11,818 nt of DNA from a bacterium UBP11_UBA4055 (GCA_002382735.1 DFZN01000062.1:1-11818); one strand, 5' to 3'. Shown: positions 1 to 8,286, counted from the stretch's first letter. A program made the numbers and translations. Notes: generated by a model not told the origin, from the sequence alone.

Positions 1-42
1 TAACAATAAGATGAAAATAATGAAAGAAAAATAATGACTATT

Positions 43-198
43 TTATTTTAAACAGTACACTACATATAACTCGATATCTTGAGTAGCTCCTTCAACTCTT
101 ACCGCATCAGCAAACTCAATATTTTCTAACATAAGTACTATTGCAGCATTAATTTGAAAATGCCACCCAAAATTTGAAGCTGATGCGTTTCTGTTCAT
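43..198 (-). CDS. 51-residue ORF, likely truncated N-terminus of a nuclease-like defence protein
   Basis: ATG at 198 follows the nuclease stop by 9 nt and has AGGAAGAGA just upstream, so it belongs to the operon. The first ~45 residues (ASASNFGWHFQINAAIVLML, then VRVEGATQDIEL) look like the start of a larger protein: an aromatic/hydrophobic first helix followed by a beta strand reading R-V-E-G-x-x-x-D-I-E is what I recall at the N-terminus of DUF4297-like dsDNA nuclease proteins, where a Q-x-K strand should come next. Instead the frame runs VVYCLK and stops at TAA, and neither other frame continues the expected pattern in the next ~40 AT-rich bases. It is therefore probably a remnant cut off before its catalytic residues, but an intact small gene cannot be excluded. 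Family assignment is weak. Confidence 0.45.
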   Translation of the reverse strand: MNRNASASNFGWHFQINAAIVLMLENIEFADAVRVEGATQDIELYVVYCLK

Positions 199-207
199 TC
201 TCTTCCT

Positions 208-1263
208 TTAAATTATCTTCCATTTCTTTGCCCCAGATCTGCTCCCATCATCACATATACGAATATTCTCTTTATATTTTTCCTTAGAAAGAATACTCAC
301 ATCATACAATCTCGCTTCAATCTTTTCCATTTTGAGTATCAAAGGCCTATCTAATTCAAATATCTCAGGAAAAGTTATTCTGTGAGTATTGTTTTTAAAG
401 TGACATAGGACTGCTGGCCTTAATGTCTTCTGATCAACACGGACTTCTATCGTTTGGTGCCCAGTATTAGATACTTTAAAAAAATTCCGAACAACTTCCG
501 CGGGAATTTGGACCTGAGTTCCTCCAACACCTGTTTCTTTTTTTACTTCAAGCAATAATGTTAGAATCGCTTTTTTTGTCTTCGTTCTTGATTTGGTTTT
601 AGTTTTCTCAATACGCTCTTTTCTATGCAAAATTATCTCAATCTCGGGAAAAACACTTTCTTTTAGTGTCTTTGTTTGTCTCTTTTTAATCTTCGCCTTT
701 GAATCACTTAATTTACGATAATATGATAAAAATTTTTGATCAATTTTTTTAAGATTCTCTCTTGAAAAAGGCTTGTGTGGTGCCGAATATGTTTGAAATA
801 GAGAAGTTACTTCCTTATCAAACTTTTTTTCTTTGTTTTTATCATATTCAATAATTAAACTACATTCACTGTTTGAATATAAACCACCTAATGTAAGATT
901 GTTCGATCCAACTATAAATTTTGATTTTTTCATTCCTTTGAATAAATAGCATTTTGGATGAAATTCATAATTGACATTGGCTGCAGAAAAAACTCTTATG
1001 TCAGCTTTCGGATATCTCTCAATAAGATATCTTAATACATCATACTCGAATAGGCTATCTGAAACACCTAAGATTATTGACACTTTCTTTTTGCTATCAT
1101 AAAAACGCTCCAATTCTTTGTGAATCAGAACAATTCCTTCCCAGCTTGTATATGCTACCAAGATACATAGTTCAGAAAATGAATCATCTTTCAGTGTTTT
1201 ATTTAACATGTCACCTAGATTATCTTTGCCGGCTAGCTGATTTATCAATGTTACCTTTTTCAT
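208..1263 (-). CDS. PLD-family restriction nuclease with probable C-terminal B3-like DNA-binding domain (NgoFVII/BfiI-like)
   Basis: The start chosen is ATG 1263 (351 residues): GAGGTG ends six bases before it. An in-frame GTG at 1272 would add three residues but lies inside that ribosome site. Residues ~1-160 form a PLD domain with VAYTSWEGI, SIILGVSDS, H102-x-K104 (FHPKCYLFKG) and FIVGSNNLTLGGL (S120, N121, N122), a single half-site, as in BfiI and NgoFVII, which act as dimers. A lysine/arginine-rich linker (~187-231) follows. Residues ~248-325 (VQIPAEVVRNFFKVSNTG, RITFPEIFELDRPLI) resemble the B3-like DNA-recognition domain of these enzymes. It likely cuts DNA without a metal ion at or near the site protected by the neighbouring methylase. 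Composition is AT-rich, like the last part of the methylase gene and unlike the helicase. PLD assignment is firm; the B3 call is moderate. Confidence 0.85.
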   Translation of the reverse strand: MKKVTLINQLAGKDNLGDMLNKTLKDDSFSELCILVAYTSWEGIVLIHKELERFYDSKKKVSIILGVSDSLFEYDVLRYLIERYPKADIRVFSAANVNYEFHPKCYLFKGMKKSKFIVGSNNLTLGGLYSNSECSLIIEYDKNKEKKFDKEVTSLFQTYSAPHKPFSRENLKKIDQKFLSYYRKLSDSKAKIKKRQTKTLKESVFPEIEIILHRKERIEKTKTKSRTKTKKAILTLLLEVKKETGVGGTQVQIPAEVVRNFFKVSNTGHQTIEVRVDQKTLRPAVLCHFKNNTHRITFPEIFELDRPLILKMEKIEARLYDVSILSKEKYKENIRICDDGSRSGAKKWKII

Positions 1264-1278
1264 GTTAATCACCTCTTA
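1264..1278 (-). promoter_or_regulatory. Ribosome binding site deciding the nuclease start, overlapping the methylase stop
   Basis: TAAGAGGTGATTAACATG on the minus strand: the methylase TAA (1278-1276) runs into GAGGTG (1275-1270), six bases before ATG 1263. A GTG at 1272-1270 is itself part of this site, so it is an unlikely start. Confidence 0.65.
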
Positions 1279-4200
1279 ACCATTTTTTGTTTTCATAATC
1301 AATTCTCTTTCTTGTTTTGACAGCCCATAGATTTTTAAAATAGTATTATCTAATTCATTTTCAATATGTTCACTGTCAGAATTATTTTTTGCTTTCAATT
1401 CAATTAACCTTGTTACTATATTAGCAACTTTTACCTCTATGTCAGGTGTTGTTAATGCAATAGGTATTTCATTTAAAACATTTAATTTCAGTTCTGCAAA
1501 TAACTTACCCGCTCGTGGCTGAACAGTTCTATAATACCAAGTACTAATACTACTATTTAATATTCCAAGAATATATCTCAAACTTACATTTGTGTCTTTT
1601 TTTGGAATACATACAAACACATTATTGCTGAAGAAAAAACCATCCTCATCTAATGCAGACAAGATAAAGTCACCTGTCCTTCTTACAACTAATTTAGGTT
1701 GTGTAAAATACTCCATTTTACCTAGTCCAGCATACTCTCTGTTTAATTTATTTATTATGTTTTTATCATAATTCACCCACTTTCCACTCCAAAGCAAGCG
1801 ATAGGATGATACTTCTTCTCTACCTACGATCAACTTGTGGCAATTTTTATTAAGACGGGTGTCAATAAACAACTTCTCTCTGATATTACCGGAATGGATA
1901 CCTTCGTGGCATTCAAACAAGTCACTAAATTTCTTCGCGAGTTTTAGTTTATCCAATATTCTATTCTTCTCATCAGATAATGACAAATTAAATTTGTAAC
2001 CGGTATTTTCATAAAATGAATCTTGTATTATCTTATTAATCTCGTTTTTCTTATTGTGAATTTCACATGTAACCGTGTTATTATGTTCTTCCCTGTTTTT
2101 TATGCCAATAATCGTACAACTCTCTAAATTGACATTATCGAAAGCCATACCCCAATGATCAATTCTCAACAAACATAAATTATCAATAATGTACTTTCTC
2201 GTACTGTCGTAGCTCTTCAGGAGAATTATATCCGGCAAGATATATGAAAATAACCCACTATTTTTTAACAAAGCAATTCCAATATCAATAAAAGGTCTAC
2301 ATATATCCATGATCCCTGATTTTGTTGATGGGTACTGTGCTTTTAGATACACAAGTTCTTCTTTAGTAAATTTTACTGATTTCTGACCCCAAGGCGGATT
2401 TCCGATTACAACATCGAATCCGTCTTTGATTCCGAACATCCATTCGGGATCGAAGAAAGGGCTTGATGTGTTCTGATCGTATGGGTCGAACTGTACGATT
2501 TGTTCGGCTGTTTTGTGCGACCAGCCTTCTTCTTCGAGGAGTTTTGAAATTTTCTCTCTGAGTTCTTTGTCTTTTTTCTGGCAGTCGAGCTTTTGTTTTC
2601 TTGTATTGGCACCGAAATAATTATGCCTATTCTTTTTTATTTCAACTTCAAGGTCATCTATTTCAGGATTGTGCAATAATTGCTGCTGCGGTTTGTCGAG
2701 TCCGATGAGTGTGTTCGCGGCTACGAATTTTGTTTCGAGGTTCGGGAGTGATCTTATTCCGAGATTTTCTTTTGTTTTATCTACTTTCTGATCTACGATG
2801 AGTGAGATGAAGAATCTTAGTTTTGATATTTGGATGGCGATAGGCTGTATATCTACTCCATAGATGCAGTTTTCGATCAGGTATAATTTACGACCGAAGT
2901 CGAGTTCGTTGTTCATGAACGCTTCGTTTACATCTGCGACCATTTTTTCTTTTAGATTGGGATCATCCACATTGATCTTTTCTATCTGCCTGTCTTTCCA
3001 GAGTTCGTTCCCCGGGTCGAGCTTATTGAGTATGTAAACGAGTTTGTGGAGTACTCCCATCGGGAAAGCTCCTGATCCGCAGGCTGGGTCGAGTATTTTG
3101 CAGTTGTCTATGGCATTGATGAGTACTTTTCTTTCTTTGTCTGTGTATGGATGGTCTTTTTCTACATAATTGAAAATTATATCAAGGCCAAGTTCGGCTT
3201 CGTCATTTTCAATGCTGAGTTTATCTTTCAGGTTCTGTTTAAGATATTCTTTCAGGCTTTCGTCAACCATGTAATTGACGATCTCTCTCGGAGTATAGAA
3301 TGAGCCTGTCTGCTTTCTCGCTGTGGTCTGAGTTTCGGGATTGTAGCTTGCGAGCAGGTTTTCAAATACTTTTCCCAAAAGTTCGGGATCAAGCGCGACC
3401 TCTTCCTCAATCGGAGTGTTTTCTGCTATTGTGAATTTATAGCTGTTTAGGATATTAATTAAACCTCTTACTGAGTAATTCTTGTTCTTTGTGTCGTAAA
3501 TCTTATTCAGGTCATATTCAGTCTCACCGCTGAAAAACAGAAAATCCTGCACCTGCGCTCTCTTCCTTGTATTTCTTGAAAATCCATCCATGTAAAGAGT
3601 AACTCCGTCACAGTCCATTTTATCGAGACAGTCGAAAAGTCCGCCGTTAAGGAAAGGTATATCTTCAAAAAGCTTAACAACATCTTTTTCAGGTATATTA
3701 AACATCTCCTGATACCTGTAAAGGTTCTTTATGCCGTATTCCTTTTTATTGACCGCAATATCGCCGTTCTGTGCGAATTTTCTTTCATTCATTTTCTGGT
3801 TCAATGTACCGAAGAACAGGTTCTGTAGAATAGCCTGATAATAAACGGATGATTTATCATTTTTGTATTCTTTTAGTATCTTTGAAACATATTCCTCATC
3901 GAAAAGGCTTTCGGGCACAAGATTCTTTTCTTTGATGAACCATATAAATATTACCCTCGTAATAAGCCTGATAAGATTCGTTGCGTTCCTGACATCCTTA
4001 TTCTTCTCGATATCATCCGGAAAGCTGACATTATCGAGAGCCCAGAAATACCAGTTCGACAATTCCTGATAGAATTTTTTGTTAAGCTCGGAACTATTAA
4101 GGACTTTAAGCCAGTGTTCATTTAAAGATTTAAAATCATTAACTTTTGCTTTGACCTTAAGATCATCTAAGATATCTATGTGCGCTCTGTGAGTTTTTTC

Positions 4201-4695
4201 AACATTTATATCTTTAATTAAAATAACCTTGCCGATCTTCTCCCCTTCGCGCCATTTCTGATCGTATTTCATTCTTTCGGCATTGGCTATTGTGATATAA
4301 GAATCGTATCTATAAACAACAACGACAGGCAGATGTTTGAACTCTCTGTTGAAAGCTCGTGTGATCTCAGCAAGCTGGCCTCTTGCAGGTAATAAACCGT
4401 GAACTCGGCTCTTGAGCGTTACACCGAAAATTAATATTCCTTCGTAATCGTTTTTTATATAGGAAAGCTCGACGCTTTTTTCGCCTTTGAATGCGGCATC
4501 GTCAACCATACCGAGTATGTAAATATCATTTATGAGCTTATGAGAATCGTTTGCTGGCTTGTAGTTCGGGCCTAAGACATCTCCGGGTAATGCGGGTTTG
4601 TCATCAATGTAATTGACGGGGATGTTTAATCCTGTAAATAATTCTTTTAATGCGCTCAGGAAATCTTTCGTTTTAAAAATATCCAAATCTGTCAT
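1276..4695 (-). CDS. Eco57I-like adenine-N6 DNA methyltransferase with TaqI-type specificity domain
   Basis: The protein has 1139 residues. Residues ~1-190 (EGILIFGVTLKSR, QLAEITRAFNREFK, EKTHRAHIDIL) form the N-terminal region seen in large Eco57I-type enzymes; no convincing PD-(D/E)XK triad is visible, since T93-L94-K95 stands where E-x-K would be. Residues ~195-460 are helical (NWYFWAL, FLNGGLFDCLD, ALDPELLGKVFENLLA). The amino-methyltransferase core has FYTPREIVNYM (467-477), SAM motif I DPACGSGAF (536-544), YGVDIQPIAIQISKLR, and catalytic motif IV NPPW (766-769). From ~785 to 1139 lies a TaqI_C-like target recognition domain, with LIVGREEVSSYRLLW and FVVRRTGDF-like landmarks ending QPRAGKLFAELKLNVLNEIP. 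It should methylate adenine N6 in one DNA strand context. GC falls abruptly right after NPPWG. It starts 13 nt after the helicase and ends 12 nt before the nuclease. Confidence 0.92.
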   Translation of the reverse strand: MTDLDIFKTKDFLSALKELFTGLNIPVNYIDDKPALPGDVLGPNYKPANDSHKLINDIYILGMVDDAAFKGEKSVELSYIKNDYEGILIFGVTLKSRVHGLLPARGQLAEITRAFNREFKHLPVVVVYRYDSYITIANAERMKYDQKWREGEKIGKVILIKDINVEKTHRAHIDILDDLKVKAKVNDFKSLNEHWLKVLNSSELNKKFYQELSNWYFWALDNVSFPDDIEKNKDVRNATNLIRLITRVIFIWFIKEKNLVPESLFDEEYVSKILKEYKNDKSSVYYQAILQNLFFGTLNQKMNERKFAQNGDIAVNKKEYGIKNLYRYQEMFNIPEKDVVKLFEDIPFLNGGLFDCLDKMDCDGVTLYMDGFSRNTRKRAQVQDFLFFSGETEYDLNKIYDTKNKNYSVRGLINILNSYKFTIAENTPIEEEVALDPELLGKVFENLLASYNPETQTTARKQTGSFYTPREIVNYMVDESLKEYLKQNLKDKLSIENDEAELGLDIIFNYVEKDHPYTDKERKVLINAIDNCKILDPACGSGAFPMGVLHKLVYILNKLDPGNELWKDRQIEKINVDDPNLKEKMVADVNEAFMNNELDFGRKLYLIENCIYGVDIQPIAIQISKLRFFISLIVDQKVDKTKENLGIRSLPNLETKFVAANTLIGLDKPQQQLLHNPEIDDLEVEIKKNRHNYFGANTRKQKLDCQKKDKELREKISKLLEEEGWSHKTAEQIVQFDPYDQNTSSPFFDPEWMFGIKDGFDVVIGNPPWGQKSVKFTKEELVYLKAQYPSTKSGIMDICRPFIDIGIALLKNSGLFSYILPDIILLKSYDSTRKYIIDNLCLLRIDHWGMAFDNVNLESCTIIGIKNREEHNNTVTCEIHNKKNEINKIIQDSFYENTGYKFNLSLSDEKNRILDKLKLAKKFSDLFECHEGIHSGNIREKLFIDTRLNKNCHKLIVGREEVSSYRLLWSGKWVNYDKNIINKLNREYAGLGKMEYFTQPKLVVRRTGDFILSALDEDGFFFSNNVFVCIPKKDTNVSLRYILGILNSSISTWYYRTVQPRAGKLFAELKLNVLNEIPIALTTPDIEVKVANIVTRLIELKAKNNSDSEHIENELDNTILKIYGLSKQERELIMKTKNG

Positions 4696-4711
4696 TTTAC
4701 TAAACCTCTTA
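4696..4711 (-). promoter_or_regulatory. Overlapping stop codon and ribosome binding site between helicase and methylase genes
   Basis: The junction TAAGAGGTTTAGTAAAATG (minus strand) carries the helicase stop TAA directly followed by GAGG, nine bases before the methylase ATG. Ribosomes ending on the helicase would sit on the methylase ribosome site, so coupled translation is likely. The next junction uses the same TAAGAGGT stop/site overlap. Confidence 0.6.
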
Positions 4712-7700
4712 TGTAGTTATGATCAACCATGTTATCAGATCGAAATTATCGAAATTGTACCTGTCGGATATTTTTCCTTCTTTCTTGATCAGCTCTACTG
4801 CGTCTTTTTTGCCTGCTTTGAGCTTTTCTAACAGATTCAATCCTGCATCGCCTATTACTTCCTTTTTGGTGCCGTCATCAAGGGTAATTACTCTTCTCGC
4901 CTGATTTTGTATCCATTTGTTCAAAGCTTCCGATAATGCTCCTAAGGATTCGGGATCGCCTGAATCTATCTTGTTTTCAACAAAGCGCAGTTCTTTATAA
5001 TGCCTGTAGAGTGAATCGAGAATGACTTTCTGATTATTGGAAAGCTGCTCACCGTCAAGGTCAATATAGATCAGTTCTTTGCTTTTGTAATTGTGCATCT
5101 GGTCGTGTTTTTTCTGCGCAGGATATCCGAGAAGCGCAATTATTCCGTCTTTCATTTCCCTGTCGCGTTCGATCTTGAGCCCGGAGAATACTCCTTTAGG
5201 CATGGTCTGATATTCTTTTGCCTTCTGCATCAGCATTTCTTTTAAAAGCTGTCTGTGAGTTTCAAAAGTCAGGTCGCTGAAATCAAGATTTTTCTTACTT
5301 TCCACATCTTCGGTTGTGTCGAGCATCTGTTTCATGAGAACAGCATTCTGTCTTTCTTCAAGCTTTTCATCCTGAGAAATGATCTCGAAATTATCGGTAA
5401 AGCTCTCTATTACTTCCGAGCCTGCAAGTTTCATGATGGCCATTCTTCTCTCAACACGCTCTTTAAGATAGATATATTCGTCAATATCTTTTGCCGGCCA
5501 GAAATTTATGCTCTGAATTACTTCGTTCGGAGAGCCAATTCTGTCTATACGGCCTACTCTCTGAATTGCTCTGACTGGATTCCAGTGTATATCGTAGTTT
5601 ATCACCATATCCGAATCCTGAAGGTTCTGTCCTTCGCTTAAGATGTCAGTCGCAAGCAGAATGTCAATATTGTCGCTTAATTTCAAATAAGTCTCGGGTT
5701 CGTTTTCTTTTGCCCATTTTATCCATTCTTTGTAAATTTCTTTATCGGACAATTTATTTGAGGTAGGCTCAAAATTGCGCCAGTTTTTTTCTTTGAATAG
5801 TTTTGTATATGGCGCGAACCGCTGAAGGATTATTTCGTGGCTTTTAAATGATTTCCCGCGCCAGTCGGTAACTGAATCACCGGAAACCATTGCGAAATTA
5901 TTAATATCTCTCTTTCCGAGCTGCTCGCTTATGTATTTGCAGGTATCTTTGTAGGCTGAAAATATCACTATCTTTTTATTTTCGGCTTTCTTCTTCTCGT
6001 AAACTATCTCCAAAAGAGCTTCGAGCTTCGGATCGGCAGTGTCCTTTGTTTTTTCAGCCTCGATTATTTTTGCGAATTGTTCAACATTATCAAGAATGTA
6101 TTTAAGATCTTTCTTGTCGCTCTTTATGTCCCTTTTGAAAAGTTCAAGCATACCGGCTTTGTCAATATCGCTTAATTTGACAGGACTCTTTTTCCCGAAA
6201 GTGAAAAAATCCAGTTCTCCGGTCTCATCATCATCTTCAATTTCCTGAATCGTATCGTCATCGAAGTCAATCTGATTATCTTTTTTAGCTTTCTTATATT
6301 CAGCTATATTGTTAAGAGCTTTCTCATGATGATCATAGATCTTTTTTACTGTCATTTTAAATGCGTACCACGAAGATTCAAGCCTTTTGAATAAAAGTAT
6401 CAGCATCATTTTGACAAGAAAGAATTCACGCTGTACATTATCGGTCAGAATATCGGCCTGATCCTGCTTGATACCCTTTTTCTTCTTTTCCTTCTTCTCT
6501 TTTGTCTTTCTTTTCTTCTCTTCTAATGATTCGGTATAAAAACTTGGCTGATATGCCGATAACTTAAGTTTAAGATTGTCCAAAAGCTCTGCAAAACTTT
6601 CAACATCTCCGAATTTTAAAGGTGTTTTAAATATATTTATCGGCTTTTTATGCTTAGGGAAAAATATAGTTGATGAATAAGCGGCTTTTATTTTCCTTCT
6701 TGTCCTGGCTAAAAGCAGGTTGTCGGTCAGTTTAAAGAAATTGCTGTCTTTGATCAGCTTATGAAAATCTGCGAGAGTTGCCGCCTCTTCCCTGCTCCAC
6801 TTGTTAAAATGAGCCTGTGCATCCTTGAATGTTGCTTCAAGATTACCTATATCAAGTTTTTCTTTAAAACCGTCATTCTCTCCCTTTACCATAAGCTTGA
6901 ACTGATTCCTGATATCCCTGAATGAATTGTTGATCGGAGTCGCAGAAAGGAGAAGCACTTTGTCGTCGCCTTTTGATCTTTGCAGTATGTTCTCAAGAAA
7001 GAAATTATATCTGCTCGATTTATCATTCCTGAGATTGTGACTTTCATCTATCACGAACAGTTTTGGCCTGTCATTCGTAAAAAAGTCAAGATTAGCATTG
7101 GTTTTATCCATTCCTCCGTCTCTAAGATCGGTGTGAAATCTTATTACATAATCGAAAGTATCTTCTTCGAAGATGGAATCTTTCCTCTTTAGATACTGGC
7201 TCCAGTTAAGCTCAAGTTTCTTAGGACAGAGCAGTATGATTTCTGTTCCTTTCATCTGATAATATTTCATTACTGCGAGCGCAGTCCAAGTCTTGCCTAG
7301 ACCCACAGCATCAGCAAGAATAGCACCGTCAAATTTATCGAGCATTTTAATAAGGCTGTTCACGCCTGTCTGTTGGAAGGGATATAATCTCCTGAAAATC
7401 GCAGTGTTCTCAAGTTTCCCGTAATTTTTCTTAAAATCGTCGTCCTCTTCGTCCTCTCTGAATAGCTCGAACAGAATCTTAAAATATATCTGTTCAGGCG
7501 TGTAAACATCGAATAGTTTAGAAATTTCATCAATCAGGTATTGCTTGAAAGGTACTTTTTTTATTTTCCCGTTCTCGTTAAGAGTTTTCTCGTAATGAGC
7601 CTGAGGTTTAAGCCAAAGCTGATTAAACCATTCTTTCAGTTCTTTGAACTGCGCGTTGTTGCTGCACTCGGCAAGATTAAGCTCAACATTGCTTGTGGCC

Positions 7701-8128
7701 TTCATTCCGATCCCGGCTTCTGTAAGATTCGAGCTTCCGCTGATATAATAATTGTCTCTGTCATCTTCTTCAGCTGTTTTCAGATATAATTTAGCATGGC
7801 AGAAATTCGGCTCAAGTGTTTTTGCTTCTATTTTATCAAGTTTCAAGAACTCGACAGCTTCTTTAGATAGTGATTTCAATTTAAGGGCGGTTCCAATTCC
7901 GATATTTTCATTTAACAGGTCAAGGGCTCTTAACTTCCCTGTATCCTGACTCACGATCTCGCCGAGAATAAATCTGTATTTAATTATCTTTTCATTTGTT
8001 ATCTGCGATAAATAAGCAAGAGCACCGACGGTAAAATATCCCGTAACTATGTCAAGTGTGCCTTCTTCGTTATATTTTGCAAGCCATTCGTGCACTTTCA
8101 TATTGTTGTTTTTATTGTCTATAAGCAT
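4709..8128 (-). CDS. PLD-domain SNF2-type helicase (restriction/defence helicase, possibly DrmD-like)
   Basis: The protein has 1139 residues. An N-terminal phospholipase-D-type domain (~10-175) has H111-x-K113 (HAKLYLK) and YISGSSNLTEAG with S133 and N134, one half of an HKD nuclease site, so dimerisation or pairing with another PLD protein would be needed for cutting. The SF2 ATPase follows: Walker A ADAVGLGKT (272-280), motif II DESH (361-364), motif III SATP (395-398), and after a ~300-residue insertion rich in lysine (538-551) and acidic residues (621-639), the second RecA lobe with VIFSAY, ILLATDILSEGQNLQ (823-836) and motif VI QRVGRIDRIG (856-865). A ~250-residue C-terminal region has no motif I can name. 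ATG at 8128 is chosen because GGAG lies 6 nt upstream; M10 is the alternative. It is followed 13 nt later by the methylase. The role is inferred: ATP-driven translocation on DNA coupled to cleavage of unmodified DNA. Confidence 0.92.
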   Translation of the reverse strand: MLIDNKNNNMKVHEWLAKYNEEGTLDIVTGYFTVGALAYLSQITNEKIIKYRFILGEIVSQDTGKLRALDLLNENIGIGTALKLKSLSKEAVEFLKLDKIEAKTLEPNFCHAKLYLKTAEEDDRDNYYISGSSNLTEAGIGMKATSNVELNLAECSNNAQFKELKEWFNQLWLKPQAHYEKTLNENGKIKKVPFKQYLIDEISKLFDVYTPEQIYFKILFELFREDEEDDDFKKNYGKLENTAIFRRLYPFQQTGVNSLIKMLDKFDGAILADAVGLGKTWTALAVMKYYQMKGTEIILLCPKKLELNWSQYLKRKDSIFEEDTFDYVIRFHTDLRDGGMDKTNANLDFFTNDRPKLFVIDESHNLRNDKSSRYNFFLENILQRSKGDDKVLLLSATPINNSFRDIRNQFKLMVKGENDGFKEKLDIGNLEATFKDAQAHFNKWSREEAATLADFHKLIKDSNFFKLTDNLLLARTRRKIKAAYSSTIFFPKHKKPINIFKTPLKFGDVESFAELLDNLKLKLSAYQPSFYTESLEEKKRKTKEKKEKKKKGIKQDQADILTDNVQREFFLVKMMLILLFKRLESSWYAFKMTVKKIYDHHEKALNNIAEYKKAKKDNQIDFDDDTIQEIEDDDETGELDFFTFGKKSPVKLSDIDKAGMLELFKRDIKSDKKDLKYILDNVEQFAKIIEAEKTKDTADPKLEALLEIVYEKKKAENKKIVIFSAYKDTCKYISEQLGKRDINNFAMVSGDSVTDWRGKSFKSHEIILQRFAPYTKLFKEKNWRNFEPTSNKLSDKEIYKEWIKWAKENEPETYLKLSDNIDILLATDILSEGQNLQDSDMVINYDIHWNPVRAIQRVGRIDRIGSPNEVIQSINFWPAKDIDEYIYLKERVERRMAIMKLAGSEVIESFTDNFEIISQDEKLEERQNAVLMKQMLDTTEDVESKKNLDFSDLTFETHRQLLKEMLMQKAKEYQTMPKGVFSGLKIERDREMKDGIIALLGYPAQKKHDQMHNYKSKELIYIDLDGEQLSNNQKVILDSLYRHYKELRFVENKIDSGDPESLGALSEALNKWIQNQARRVITLDDGTKKEVIGDAGLNLLEKLKAGKKDAVELIKKEGKISDRYNFDNFDLITWLIITT

Positions 8129-8139
8129 GAACTTCTCCG

Positions 8140-8271
8140 TTATTTGTAGCTATCCAAATTTAATGTGCCGTCAAACATTTTGACTGGGCCCTTGAATGGG
8201 CCTCTGACTGGGCCTTTTTCCAGCCTCGACTTGATGGGTGACTTGTGCTCTGACTTGTACTTTTGATTCAT
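8140..8271 (-). CDS. Small ORF, 43-residue basic repetitive protein upstream of the helicase
   Basis: This ORF encodes 43 residues and I do not recognise a family. ATG at 8271 is preceded by GGAGAG at a workable distance. The sequence is built from 4-residue units: YKSE, HKSP, IKSR (8224-8259) and then GPVR, GPFK, GPVK (8179-8214), each encoded by a 12-base repeat. It ends in a non-repetitive tail, MFDGTLNLDSYK. The peptide is basic with no signal sequence or membrane segment. TAA at 8142-8140 lies 11 nt before the helicase start, with the helicase GGAG site in the gap, the same tight spacing as the other junctions of this operon (13, 12 and 9 nt). That spacing is the main argument that it is translated. 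It could equally be a leader peptide coupling translation into the helicase, or a repeat tract that happens to be open. Confidence 0.45.
   Translation of the reverse strand: MNQKYKSEHKSPIKSRLEKGPVRGPFKGPVKMFDGTLNLDSYK
8179..8259 (-). repeat. Two 12-bp-periodic repeat blocks inside the small ORF
   Basis: Block one is TACAAGTCAGAG, CACAAGTCACCC, ATCAAGTCGAGG, sharing a CAAGTC core (minus strand, 8224-8259). After three codons, block two is GGCCCAGTCAGA, GGCCCATTCAAG, GGCCCAGTCAAA (8179-8214). Both keep a 12-base period in codon phase and give tetrapeptide repeats. They add to the two 12-bp arrays immediately upstream. Confidence 0.75.
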
Positions 8272-8286
8272 GTTCTCTCCAACTTC

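Noticed and set aside
1..42. Possible terminator or next gene at the left edge.
   Set aside because: Only 42 AT-rich bases remain, with no hairpin and no ribosome site, so nothing can be called.
6470..6530. Lysine-rich stretch in the helicase as a nuclear-localisation-like or recombination signal.
   Set aside because: It lies in the variable insertion between the two RecA lobes, where charged linkers are common.
1276..8128. Helicase and methylase both have exactly 1139 residues, hinting at duplication.
   Set aside because: The sequences share no motifs or domain order; the equal length is chance.
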